Below are positions 16,321 to 24,721 of a DNA stretch of 64,000 nucleotides, one piece after another. Positions within the stretch are counted from its first letter, which is position 1, and each line of letters starts with the position of its first letter. This stretch comes from Pseudomonas viridiflava (GTDB lineage Bacteria; Pseudomonadota; Gammaproteobacteria; Pseudomonadales; Pseudomonadaceae). A model generated the notes under the pieces. That model saw only the letters and a program-made list of their open reading frames with translations. It had not been told where the DNA came from and made no database searches. The position numbers and the translations under genes were made by a program. Location: positions 306,257 to 370,256 of the forward strand of contig NZ_RBTP01000076.1 of assembly GCF_003702045.1 (NCBI RefSeq). The letters run 5' to 3'.

Positions 16321-17115
16321 TTACTTGATCAGGCCATCCAGCGGCGAAGATGCGCTGGCATAGAGTTTTCGTGGCATGCGTCCGGCGAGGTACGCCAGAC
16401 GACCGGCAATTACAGCGTGTTTCATGGCTTCAGCCATCATGATCGGCTGCTGGGCGTGGGCGATGGCGGAGTTCATCAACACGGCCTCGCAGCCCAATTC
16501 CATCGCAATGGTGGCATCGGAGGCCGTCCCCACACCGGCATCGACCAACACCGGCACCTTGGTTTCTTCCAGGATGATCTGCAGGTTGTACGGGTTGCAG
16601 ATCCCAAGACCGCTGCCGATCAGACCGGCCAGCGGCATGATGGCGATGCAGCCGATTTCGGCCAGTTGGCGAGCAATGATCGGATCATCGCTGGTGTAAA
16701 CCATCACGTCAAAACCGTCCTTGACCAGCACTTCTGCGGCTTTGAGGGTTTCGATCACGTTGGGAAACAGCGTCTTCTGGTCAGCCAGTACTTCAAGCTT
16801 CACAAGGTTGCGGCCGTCAAGCAGCTCGCGGGACAGGCGGCAAGTGCGTACGGCCTCAACGGCATCGAAGCAGCCAGCGGTGTTCGGCAGAATGGTGTAG
16901 CGATCCGGCGGCAGCACGTCCAGCAGGTTCGGCTCGCCCGGGTTCTGACCCAGGTTGGTACGACGCACGGCAACGGTGACGATCTCGGCACCCGAGGCTT
17001 CGATGGCCAGGCGGGTCTGCTCCATGTCCACGTATTTACCAGTGCCTACCAGCAGGCGCGACTCAAAGGTCCGACCGGCCAGAACGAAGGGCTTGTCGCT
17101 GCGAACATTGCTCAT
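16321..17115 (-). CDS. thiG: Thiazole synthase ThiG
   Basis: Forms the thiazole phosphate ring of thiamine from DXP, dehydroglycine and ThiS thiocarboxylate. 264 residues, TIM-barrel. Family stretches are SRLLVGTGKY, EIVTVAVRR, LPNTAGC, LVKLEVLAD, GSGLGICNPYNL and VLVDAGVGTASDA. The Schiff-base lysine is in the VKLEVL region. thiS lies immediately upstream, so sulfur donor and synthase are made together. Confidence 0.96.
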   Translation of the reverse strand: MSNVRSDKPFVLAGRTFESRLLVGTGKYVDMEQTRLAIEASGAEIVTVAVRRTNLGQNPGEPNLLDVLPPDRYTILPNTAGCFDAVEAVRTCRLSRELLDGRNLVKLEVLADQKTLFPNVIETLKAAEVLVKDGFDVMVYTSDDPIIARQLAEIGCIAIMPLAGLIGSGLGICNPYNLQIILEETKVPVLVDAGVGTASDATIAMELGCEAVLMNSAIAHAQQPIMMAEAMKHAVIAGRLAYLAGRMPRKLYASASSPLDGLIK

Positions 17116-17170
17116 CGGAAATCCTCTTCAACTTGCAGATTAGGGGGGCATCGCCGTTCAGGGCCGCGAA

Positions 17171-17371
17171 CTAGCCGCCGCCGATGGCATGAACCACTTC
17201 GACCTGATCCCCTTCGGACAGGGCAGTGGTTTCGTGCTGGCTGCGCGGCACGATATCCAGATTCAATTCCACTGCAACGCGACGTCCGGCAAGTTCCAGA
17301 CGGGTCAGCAGCGCCGCGACGGTCGCACCGTCGGGCAATTCAAAGGACTCACCGTTCAACTGAATGTGCAT
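17171..17371 (-). CDS. thiS: Sulfur carrier protein ThiS
   Basis: 66-residue ubiquitin-like sulfur carrier. It ends in the diagnostic Gly-Gly (…VVHAIGGG), where the terminal Gly is adenylated and converted to thiocarboxylate, here followed directly by the stop codon. The start MHIQLNGESFELPDG is standard. The 109-bp leader (17372–17480) shows no recognisable TPP riboswitch. Feeds sulfur to ThiG; the window's thiI gene is a further thiamine/4-thiouridine sulfur enzyme. Confidence 0.93.
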   Translation of the reverse strand: MHIQLNGESFELPDGATVAALLTRLELAGRRVAVELNLDIVPRSQHETTALSEGDQVEVVHAIGGG

Positions 17372-17480
17372 GCGAGAGCAGCCATCATTTTAGGGGGCCA
17401 GCATTCTAGCCCGATCAGCCGGTATGACCAAATCAAAGCCGCGCCATTCGTCTCAAGCAGCGCTGGGGTTTAACCGCGGT

Positions 17481-17861
17481 TCAGGGTGCAGAACCCAGTC
17501 GCCAGGCTGCCAGCCCCAGAATTGACCAGCCGAACAAAAACGCCAGACCACCAAACGGGGTGATAATCCCCAATTTGCCGATGCCAGTCAGGGTCAGCGC
17601 GTAGAGGCTTCCGGAAAACAACACAATGCCGATCGCAAACGAAACGCCGGCCCAAGTCACCAGCCGACCGGGCACCTGGGTCGCCAACAACGCCACGCCG
17701 AGCAGTGCGAGCGCATGCACCAGCTGATACAGCACGCCGGTCTGGAAGGTCGCCAGGTACTCGGCAGTCAGGCGGCCTTTCAGGCCATGAGCGGCAAAGG
17801 CACCGAGCGCCACCCCTGTGAAACCGAAGAAGGCGGCCAGCATTAAAAAGCTACGAAGCAT
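17481..17861 (-). CDS. DUF423 membrane protein
   Basis: 126-residue integral membrane protein of the YgdD/TMEM256 (DUF423) family with four hydrophobic helices. Typical stretches are GVALGAFAAHGLKGR, YQLVHALALLGVALL, FSGSLYALTLTG and ITPFGGLAFLFGW. The ATG at 17861 follows GGAGTTCCTG. The same frame stays open far upstream to 18638, across mtgA, but that extension is antisense to a real gene and was discarded. Divergent from mtgA. Function unknown. Confidence 0.88.
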   Translation of the reverse strand: MLRSFLMLAAFFGFTGVALGAFAAHGLKGRLTAEYLATFQTGVLYQLVHALALLGVALLATQVPGRLVTWAGVSFAIGIVLFSGSLYALTLTGIGKLGIITPFGGLAFLFGWSILGLAAWRLGSAP

Positions 17862-17942
17862 CAGGAACTCCAGTGGAAAAATCGTCCGAAGGCGCACGGT
17901 CTGTATAATGGCCCGCTCAACGGGTTCGGCCAAGCCATCTCT

Positions 17943-18653
17943 ATGCTGCAGTCTCTCTTTCGTCGCCTCCTCAAAGCCCTGCTGTGGTTCGCTGCCGGCA
18001 GCGTCATTCTGGTTATCGTCTTTCGCTGGATACCGCCGCCGGGTACGGCGCTGATGGTCGAGCGCAAGGTCGAATCCTGGTTCGATGGCCAACCGATCGA
18101 CCTGCAGCGCGACTGGCAGCCGTGGGACAAAATCTCCGACAATCTGAAAATCGCCGTCATTGCGGGCGAAGACCAGAAGTTCGCCGAACACTGGGGCTTC
18201 GATGTCGACGCGATCCAGGCCGCGATTCTGCACAACGAACGAGGCGGCTCGATCCGCGGCGCCAGCACCCTGAGCCAGCAAGTTTCGAAAAACCTGTTCC
18301 TGTGGTCCGGCCGCAGTTACCTGCGCAAAGGGCTGGAAGCCTGGTTCACCATGCTGATCGAGGTGCTGTGGTCCAAGGAACGCATCCTTGAGGTCTACCT
18401 CAACAGCGTCGAGTGGGACGAAGGCGTGTTCGGCGCACAGGCCGCCGCGCAACATCATTTCCGCGTCAACGCGAGCGCCCTGACGGTCCAGCAAGCCAGC
18501 TACCTCGCCGCCGTCCTGCCCAACCCGCGGGAATGGAGCGCTGGCCACCCCAGTAGCTATGTCTCTCGCCGCGCCGGCTGGATCCGCCAGCAAATGCGCC
18601 AACTGGGTGGGGATGAGTATCTGGCGAATTTGAATCACAGCCGTCGGTTTTGA
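17943..18653 (+). CDS. mtgA: Monofunctional peptidoglycan glycosyltransferase
   Basis: 236-residue inner-membrane GT51 enzyme that polymerises lipid II into glycan strands without a transpeptidase domain. One N-terminal membrane helix (about residues 13–29, ALLWFAAGSVILVIVF) is followed by the catalytic VIAGEDQKFAEHWGFD, containing the essential Glu. Then come RGASTLSQQVSKNLFLW, LEVYLNSVEWDEGVFGAQAAAQHHF and ASYLAAVLPNPREWS. A good -10 (TATAAT, 17904–17909) lies upstream. Single-gene unit. Confidence 0.95.
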   Translation: MLQSLFRRLLKALLWFAAGSVILVIVFRWIPPPGTALMVERKVESWFDGQPIDLQRDWQPWDKISDNLKIAVIAGEDQKFAEHWGFDVDAIQAAILHNERGGSIRGASTLSQQVSKNLFLWSGRSYLRKGLEAWFTMLIEVLWSKERILEVYLNSVEWDEGVFGAQAAAQHHFRVNASALTVQQASYLAAVLPNPREWSAGHPSSYVSRRAGWIRQQMRQLGGDEYLANLNHSRRF

Positions 18654-18734
18654 TGAAAAGCGTGAGCTTGCTCAAGACGGTTGTCTGATCAATACCAGTA
18701 CCTCCAAAAGAGGTTTGGCCGTTTAGAGGAACTC

Positions 18735-18757
18735 TTCGCGAGCAAGCTCGCTCCCAC
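18735..18757 (-). repeat. Solo REP-like sequence, variant core
   Basis: TTCGCGAGCAAGCTCGCTCC followed by CAC. It has the same ends as the REPs elsewhere in the window, but the stem core GAGCAAGCTC replaces GGACAAGTCC. It lies between mtgA and the bidirectional terminator. Confidence 0.7.
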
Positions 18758-18845
18758 CAAAGCCCACCGGTTTCAGCAGGTTATGGTTTGTGATCGACAC
18801 GATTAGAGTTGATTGCCTTTGACAGACCAGTGAACGGCCCAAACA

Positions 18846-18874
18846 AAAACGCCCCGATCAAATCGGGGCGTTTT
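18846..18874. terminator. Bidirectional intrinsic terminator, mtgA/rpoH
   Basis: Perfect stem AAAACGCCCCGAT / ATCGGGGCGTTTT with a 3-base loop, A-run on one side and T-run on the other. It lies between the convergent mtgA and rpoH genes, 16 bp past the rpoH stop. A textbook rho-independent terminator in either direction. Confidence 0.93.
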
Positions 18875-18890
18875 GCGTTACCGGGCTACG

Positions 18891-19745
18891 TTACGCCGCT
18901 ATCGACGTCTTGAGCTTGTTCATGGCGCTCTTTTCCAGTTGACGAATACGCTCGGCGGAGACGTTGTACTTCTGCGCCAAGTCGTGCAGCGTGGCTTTTT
19001 CTTCTGCCAGCCAACGCTGGTAGAGGATGTCGCGGCTGCGTTCGTCCAGCACGTCCAGCGCCTGATGCAGATTGGCGGTGGAATTGTCGGTCCAGTCGGA
19101 ATCTTCCAACTGACGCGCCGGGTCGTAGCGGTGATCTTCCAGGTAGTTGGCGGGCGACTGGAATGCGCTGTCGTCGTCAGCTTCGGCTGCCGGGTCGAAG
19201 GCCATGTCGTGGCCCGTCAGGCGGCTTTCCATCTCCCGCACTTCACGAGGCTCCACACCCAGGCTTTCAGCGACGCGATGCACTTCGTCATTGTTCAGCC
19301 AGGCCAGACGCTTCTTCTGGCTGCGCAGGTTGAAGAACAACTTGCGCTGCGCTTTGGTCGTGGCGACTTTCACGATGCGCCAGTTGCGCAGAATGAACTC
19401 GTGAATTTCAGCCTTGATCCAGTGCACGGCGAACGACACCAGACGAACACCCATTTCAGGGTTGAAACGCTTCACGGCCTTCATCAGACCGACGTTACCT
19501 TCCTGGATCAGGTCAGCCTGAGCCAGACCGTAACCCGAATAGCTACGTGCGATGTGCACGACAAAACGCAGGTGGGCGAGAACCATCTGCCGAGCCGCCC
19601 CCAAATCCTGCTCATAGTAGAGACTCTCAGCCAGTTCACGCTCCTGCTCAGGCGTCAGCAATGGAATGCTGTTGACCGTATGCACGTAAGCCTCAAGGTT
19701 CGCACCCGGGACTAAGGCATAAGCAGGTTGCAAAGAATTGGTCAT
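18891..19745 (-). CDS. rpoH: RNA polymerase heat-shock sigma factor (sigma-32)
   Basis: 284-residue sigma factor for heat-shock genes. Region 2 is visible in DLIQEGNVGLMKAVKRFNPEMGVRLVSFAVHWIKAEI. The RpoH-specific box is QRKLFFNLR (about residues 131–139), and region 4 with its helix-turn-helix is at the C-terminus (LHDLAQKYNVSAERIRQLEKSAM). The ATG at 19745 has an AGGTTT ribosome-binding site. The frame is open to 19838, but MTNSLQPAYALVPGANLEAY is the standard N-terminus. A 114-bp gap separates it from ftsX, giving room for its own promoter. Confidence 0.97.
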   Translation of the reverse strand: MTNSLQPAYALVPGANLEAYVHTVNSIPLLTPEQERELAESLYYEQDLGAARQMVLAHLRFVVHIARSYSGYGLAQADLIQEGNVGLMKAVKRFNPEMGVRLVSFAVHWIKAEIHEFILRNWRIVKVATTKAQRKLFFNLRSQKKRLAWLNNDEVHRVAESLGVEPREVREMESRLTGHDMAFDPAAEADDDSAFQSPANYLEDHRYDPARQLEDSDWTDNSTANLHQALDVLDERSRDILYQRWLAEEKATLHDLAQKYNVSAERIRQLEKSAMNKLKTSIAA

Positions 19746-19859
19746 ACGAAAAAACCTCCAGCGCACATAAATGTGCAGTTCAGCACTGCCAGATTGACTT
19801 GGAACCGCGAGACAAGTTCCTTGATTTTCAGAAGCCAATCTGGTGAAACAATTTAGCCT

Positions 19860-20894
19860 TTACCGTGGCGCCAGCTCACGCAAGTGGCGAGCGACCGCAA
19901 TCCAAGCACCGATATACCCTAACAATACCGCTCCAAGCAAGAGCGAAAATCCATCGCCCATCGGTACACCGGTGAGCGCAAAGTCACTTCCATAAAGACC
20001 TGCCAAGCCGATGACCGCGCCGTTCAGCCAGTTCAGGCCGTAGGCCAGTACGCCCCAGGACAGGATCCCGGCGCCAAAACCGTACAGCGCACCCATATAA
20101 AGGAAGGGCCTGCGCACATAGCTGTCAGTACCGCCCACCAGCTTGATCACCTCGATCTCGGTGCGACGGTTCTCGATGTGCAGACGTATCGTGTTACCAA
20201 TGACTAATAGCAAAGCCGAGACCAGCAGAACCGTCAAGCCAAACACGAACCGGTCGCCCAGCTTGAGAATGGCCGCCAATCGTTCAACCCAAACCAGGTC
20301 GAGCTGGGCCTGCTGCACTTTGGGCAGTTCGGCAAGACGGGAACGCAAGGCTTCCAGCGCAGGCTTGTCGACCTCGTCAGGTGTCACCAGTACGACGCCG
20401 GGCAGCGGATTTTCAGGCAGTTCCTTAAGGGCTTCACCCAAACCGGATTGCTGCTGGAACTCGCCCAACGCCTGTTCGCTGCTGATGTATTCGGCATCGG
20501 CTACACCGGGCATTGCCTTGATTTCGTCGCGCATCCGAGTGCCATCGGCCGTGCTGGCATCCAGATTCAGGTAGATCGAAATCTGTGCTGCACGCTGCCA
20601 CGAACCACCCAGGCGCTCGACGTTACTTAACAGCAACGACAAGCCCATTGGCAAACTCAGGGCAATGGCCATTACCAGGCAAGTAAAGAAGCTGCCAATC
20701 GGCTGTTTGCCCAAGCGACGCAAGCTGTCGACCAGACTTGAGCGGTGACTCTCGAGCCAGGCAGAGAGCAGCGCGCTGAAGTCAGGGCCGTCATCGTCAT
20801 GGTCCTGACGCTTTTTCTTCTGTTTCTGCGGAGTCGGGTCCGCTGCTTTGGGCGCTACGCGCTCCGAAACCTTTGGGCTGCGTGTAGCACTCAT
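19860..20894 (-). CDS. ftsX: Cell-division ABC transporter permease-like FtsX
   Basis: 344-residue inner-membrane subunit of FtsEX, which regulates amidase activation at the septum. Basic N-terminal cytoplasmic tail (about 1–65, with KQKKKRQDHDDDG), first helix at about 73–93 (FTCLVMAIALSLPMGLSLLL), a large periplasmic loop, then three C-terminal helices within the FtsX permease domain. Overlaps ftsE by 4 bp. The order ftsY–ftsE–ftsX–rpoH is conserved in gammaproteobacteria. Confidence 0.95.
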   Translation of the reverse strand: MSATRSPKVSERVAPKAADPTPQKQKKKRQDHDDDGPDFSALLSAWLESHRSSLVDSLRRLGKQPIGSFFTCLVMAIALSLPMGLSLLLSNVERLGGSWQRAAQISIYLNLDASTADGTRMRDEIKAMPGVADAEYISSEQALGEFQQQSGLGEALKELPENPLPGVVLVTPDEVDKPALEALRSRLAELPKVQQAQLDLVWVERLAAILKLGDRFVFGLTVLLVSALLLVIGNTIRLHIENRRTEIEVIKLVGGTDSYVRRPFLYMGALYGFGAGILSWGVLAYGLNWLNGAVIGLAGLYGSDFALTGVPMGDGFSLLLGAVLLGYIGAWIAVARHLRELAPR

Positions 20895-21562
20895 ACCCCA
20901 GCCTCCCCGTCGCCGATCAGGCGACCGCGTTGCAGGGTCAGCATGCGGTGGCGCATGCGGGCAATCAGCGCCAAGTCGTGACTGGCGATCAACACGCTGG
21001 TGCCGAGTCGGTTGATGTCTTCGAACACACCCATGATTTCCGCTGCCAATCGTGGATCGAGGTTACCGGTGGGCTCATCCGCCAGCAGCAAGGCAGGGCG
21101 GTGAACGATGGCGCGCGCAATACCGACGCGCTGCTGTTGCCCGGTCGACAGATCACCGGGGTAAAGCTCGGCCTTGTCGGACAGCGCCACACGATCCAGT
21201 GCCGAATCGACGCGCTTGGCGATTTCAGGCTTGGACAGCCCGAGAATCTGCAAAGGCAGCGCGATGTTGTTAAACACCGTGCGGTCGAACAACAGCTGAT
21301 GATTCTGGAACACGACGCCAATCTGGCGACGCAGAAAAGGGATCTGCGCGTTGCTGATCTGCCCCAGGTCCTGACCGGCCAGCATCAGTTTGCCGGTTGT
21401 CGGGCGCTCCATCGCCAGCAACAGGCGCAGCAACGTGCTCTTGCCCGCACCGGAATGCCCGGTGACGAACAGAAACTCGCCGCGACGGACTCGAAAGCTC
21501 AGTTCATGCAACCCGACATGTCCATTCGGGTAGCGCTTACCGACCTGCTCGAAACGAATCAT
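20891..21562 (-). CDS. ftsE: Cell-division ATP-binding protein FtsE
   Basis: 223-residue ABC ATPase partner of FtsX. Walker A GHSGAGKSTLL (about residues 35–45), Q-loop near QNHQLLFDRTV, ABC signature LSTGQQQRVGIARA, Walker B LLLADEPTGNLD and H-switch ASHD. The ABC signature has Thr-Gly-Gln in place of the more usual Gly-Gly-Glu, as in other FtsE proteins. Overlaps both ftsY and ftsX by 4 bp, so translation is coupled. Confidence 0.96.
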   Translation of the reverse strand: MIRFEQVGKRYPNGHVGLHELSFRVRRGEFLFVTGHSGAGKSTLLRLLLAMERPTTGKLMLAGQDLGQISNAQIPFLRRQIGVVFQNHQLLFDRTVFNNIALPLQILGLSKPEIAKRVDSALDRVALSDKAELYPGDLSTGQQQRVGIARAIVHRPALLLADEPTGNLDPRLAAEIMGVFEDINRLGTSVLIASHDLALIARMRHRMLTLQRGRLIGDGEAGV

Positions 21563-23112
21563 GGACGCTCCCGCTCCGCGAACAGAGCCTGGACAAAGGG
21601 TTCGGCTTCGAAGGTGCGCAAGTCGTCAATGCCCTCGCCCACACCGATATAACGGATTGGCAGGCCGAACTGCTTGGCCAGCGCGAAGATCACGCCGCCC
21701 TTGGCCGTGCCATCGAGTTTAGTGAGCGCAAGGCCGGTCAAGGTGACCGTCTGGTTGAACTGCTTGGCCTGGTTGATCGCATTCTGGCCGGTGCCTGCAT
21801 CCAGCACCAACAGGACCTCATGCGGAGCGTCTGCGTCCAGCTTGCCGATCACGCGGCGCACCTTTTTCAGTTCTTCCATCAGGTTGTCTTTGGTGTGAAG
21901 GCGACCGGCGGTGTCGGCGATCAAGACGTCGATGCCACGAGCCTTGGCGGCCTGAACGGCGTCGAAGATGACCGAAGCCGAATCCGCGCCCGTGTGCTGG
22001 GCAATGACCGGAATCTTGTTGCGCTCGCCCCAGACCTGCAACTGCTCGACAGCGGCCGCGCGGAAGGTATCGCCTGCAGCCAGCATGACTTTCTTGCCTT
22101 CAAGCTGAAGCTTCTTGGCCAGCTTGCCGATGGTGGTGGTCTTGCCAGCGCCGTTGACGCCGACGACCAGAATCACGAACGGCTTGTGTTCGGCCTTGAT
22201 GACCAGTGGCTGCTCGACGGGTTTGAGCATTGCAGCCAGCTCACCTTGCAACGAGGTGTAGAGCGCCTGGGCGTCGGTCAACTGTTTGCGGGCGACTTTT
22301 TGGGTCAGGCTCTGGATGATCACCGATGTGGCTTCGACGCCGACGTCGGCGGTCAGCAACCGGGTTTCGATTTCTTCGAGCAGGTCATCGTCGATGGCCT
22401 TCTTGCCCAGAAACAGGCTCGCCATACCTTCGCCAATACTGGCGCTGGTCTTCGACAGGCCTTGCTTGAGGCGGGCAAAGAAACCGACCTTGCTGCTTTC
22501 AGGTTCCTGAGCCGGAGCGGCGACTGGCGCGAGCGCCTGAACAGGCTCGGCCGGCGGCTGGATCGAAGGCTGAACAGGCTGAGTTACTGGCTGCGCGGCA
22601 ACAGGTTCGATCACAGGCTCACGAACAGGAGCAGGCACCGGCTCAAGCAGCACCGGTTCAGGGACGCTGATCGGCGCGACATCGGCGGCAAGCTGCGGTG
22701 TTGCCTGAGGCTGAGGCTCTGAAGCAGGTGCCACCGGGTACTGAGGAGCAGCCGACACGTGATGCTGCTCGGGAATCGGCGGCGTGACATGGGGCTCGAG
22801 CTCGTCGATCAGCGCGACCGATTCTTCAGCCACCGGCAGCGTTAACCAAGGCTTTGGCGACGGCTCGCCGGGTTCCACATGCTGGGCAGCAGGTGCGGGA
22901 TCAGCAGCCTGAGGAACGGGTTGCGGGGCCGATTGCGGGGCTATGGATGGCTCAACCTGCGGCGTCGATTCGACGACCGGCTCAGGCTGTGCCGGGGTTG
23001 ATTCTGGCGGCGTGGATTCGGTGTCCTGCGTTTTTTTGCGCAGCCATCCGAACAGGCCTTTCTTCTCTCCAGCCGCAGCTGGGGTCTTCTTGTCGTCGTT
23101 GGAACCAAACAT
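21559..23112 (-). CDS. ftsY: Signal recognition particle receptor FtsY
   Basis: 517-residue SRP GTPase that docks ribosome–nascent chain complexes at the membrane. The N-terminal A region (about 1–205) is a long Pro/Glu/Val/Ala-rich stretch with repeated EPV, QPV and PAP runs. The NG domain follows, with G1 GVNGAGKTTTIGKLA, G3 DTAGRLHTK, TKLDGTAKGG and the end IGVGEGIDDLRTFEAEPFV. First gene of ftsY–ftsE–ftsX. Divergent from the M16 peptidase gene over 256 bp. Confidence 0.96.
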   Translation of the reverse strand: MFGSNDDKKTPAAAGEKKGLFGWLRKKTQDTESTPPESTPAQPEPVVESTPQVEPSIAPQSAPQPVPQAADPAPAAQHVEPGEPSPKPWLTLPVAEESVALIDELEPHVTPPIPEQHHVSAAPQYPVAPASEPQPQATPQLAADVAPISVPEPVLLEPVPAPVREPVIEPVAAQPVTQPVQPSIQPPAEPVQALAPVAAPAQEPESSKVGFFARLKQGLSKTSASIGEGMASLFLGKKAIDDDLLEEIETRLLTADVGVEATSVIIQSLTQKVARKQLTDAQALYTSLQGELAAMLKPVEQPLVIKAEHKPFVILVVGVNGAGKTTTIGKLAKKLQLEGKKVMLAAGDTFRAAAVEQLQVWGERNKIPVIAQHTGADSASVIFDAVQAAKARGIDVLIADTAGRLHTKDNLMEELKKVRRVIGKLDADAPHEVLLVLDAGTGQNAINQAKQFNQTVTLTGLALTKLDGTAKGGVIFALAKQFGLPIRYIGVGEGIDDLRTFEAEPFVQALFAERERP

Positions 23113-23368
23113 GGAGGACGGCTATCTCAAGGTTGCGGGACGCCAAAGGCGACTCGGAAAAATTCTGACATGCAAAACAGACTGCATTCAGGACTGCTTG
23201 TTCACTGGGCAGCCCCTTCTACGGGTATCGTTCAGCTTCGTTTCGAACAGTTTTCACTCGCACTTGGCCAGTGAAGGCTGTTTCTCATGCAAACGGACCA
23301 GTATCCTAACACCCCCGCGCCTGCCGACGCTAAGTTCACGCAGGCCGCCCTACAGGTTCAAACTACGA

Positions 23369-24721
23369 ATGAATGTTCTAGCCCGCCGTGCTGCAGGCCT
23401 GTTGATCAGCGCAATTTGTTTGCCGCTGACAGCCTTGGCTGCCGATCCGCAACCCACTCATGAATTCACGCTCGACAATGGCCTGAAGGTCATCGTCCGC
23501 GAAGACCATCGCGCGCCTGTGGTGGTTTCTCAGATCTGGTACAAGGTCGGCTCCAGCTACGAGACGCCGGGCCAGACCGGTCTGTCCCACGCCCTTGAGC
23601 ACATGATGTTCAAAGGCAGCAGCAAGACCGGCCCGGGCGAGTCATCGCTGATCCTGCGCGACCTGGGCGCTGAAGAAAACGCTTTCACCAGCAATGACTA
23701 CACCGCCTATTACCAGGTACTGGCCCGTGACCGCCTGAGCGTAGCGCTGGAGTTGGAAGCCGACCGCATGGCGACCCTGAAACTGCCGCCGGACGAATTC
23801 AGCCGCGAGATCGAAGTCATCAAGGAAGAGCGCCGCATGCGCACCGATGACAAGCCAATGGGCAAGGCGCTGGAACGCTTCAACGCAATGGCCTACCCCG
23901 CCAGCGGCTATCACACTCCGACCATTGGCTGGATGGCCGACCTTGAACGCATGAAGGTCGAGGAACTGCGCCATTGGTACGAGGCCTGGTACACGCCGAA
24001 TAACGCCACATTGGTGGTGGTTGGCGATGTGCAGCCGGATGAGGTCAAGGCGCTGGCGGAACGTTTCTTCGGCCCGATCCCGCGTCGTGACGTACCACCG
24101 TCTAAAAAACCGCTTGAACTGGCCGAACCCGGCGAGCGCAAGATCACCCTGCATGTCAAAACCCAACTGCCGAGCCTGCTTTACGGCTTCAACGTGCCCA
24201 GCGTAGCGACGGCTGAAGACCAGCGCTCGGTCAATGCCCTGCGTCTGATTGCAGCGCTGCTCGACGGTGGCTACAGCGCACGCATTCCTGCGCGGCTGGA
24301 GCGTGGCGAAGAAGTGGTGTCAGCGGCGTCCTCCCGCTACGACGCCTTTGCCCGTGGTGACAGCCTGTTTCTGATCAGTGCCACACCCAACGCCCAGAAG
24401 AAGAAAACCCTGGCCGACGCCGAGGCCGGTATCTGGCGTTTGCTGGATGACCTGAAGACCAAGGCGCCGTCCGCCGAGGAACTGGAACGCGTCCGGGCAC
24501 AAGTCATTGCCGGCGTCGTCTACGAGCGCGATTCGATCACCAGCCAGGCCACCATGATCGGCGAGCTGGAAACCGTCGGGCTGTCCTGGAAGCTGATGGA
24601 CGGCGAACTGGAGGCCCTGCAGAGCGTCACGCCACAGGATATCCAGAAAGCCGCCAACACCTATTTCACTCGCGAGCGCCTCAGCATCGCGCACGTTCTG
24701 CCTGAGGAGAAAGCCAAATGA
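23369..24721 (+). CDS. M16 zinc metallopeptidase, catalytic partner
   Basis: 450-residue exported protease of the insulinase/pitrilysin family (M16). Signal peptide about residues 1–25 (ends LTALAA). The inverted zinc motif HxxEH is present as HALEH (residues 74–78), with the distal Glu in LELEADRM, so this subunit should be active. The frame is open back to 22943, but MNVLARRAAGLLISAI gives the signal peptide. Followed with a 4-bp overlap by an M16 protein lacking the motif, so the pair probably forms a periplasmic heterodimer. Confidence 0.93.
   Translation: MNVLARRAAGLLISAICLPLTALAADPQPTHEFTLDNGLKVIVREDHRAPVVVSQIWYKVGSSYETPGQTGLSHALEHMMFKGSSKTGPGESSLILRDLGAEENAFTSNDYTAYYQVLARDRLSVALELEADRMATLKLPPDEFSREIEVIKEERRMRTDDKPMGKALERFNAMAYPASGYHTPTIGWMADLERMKVEELRHWYEAWYTPNNATLVVVGDVQPDEVKALAERFFGPIPRRDVPPSKKPLELAEPGERKITLHVKTQLPSLLYGFNVPSVATAEDQRSVNALRLIAALLDGGYSARIPARLERGEEVVSAASSRYDAFARGDSLFLISATPNAQKKKTLADAEAGIWRLLDDLKTKAPSAEELERVRAQVIAGVVYERDSITSQATMIGELETVGLSWKLMDGELEALQSVTPQDIQKAANTYFTRERLSIAHVLPEEKAK

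Noticed and set aside
17372..17480. TPP riboswitch upstream of thiS
   Set aside because: No CTGAGA and no ACCTGA thi-box words in the leader.
17862..18638. Upstream extension of the DUF423 frame through mtgA
   Set aside because: The DUF423 family starts at the ATG at 17861 with a good ribosome-binding site; the extension is antisense to mtgA.
22943..23368. N-terminal extension of the M16 peptidase
   Set aside because: Overlaps ftsY antisense and would bury the signal peptide that begins at 23369.
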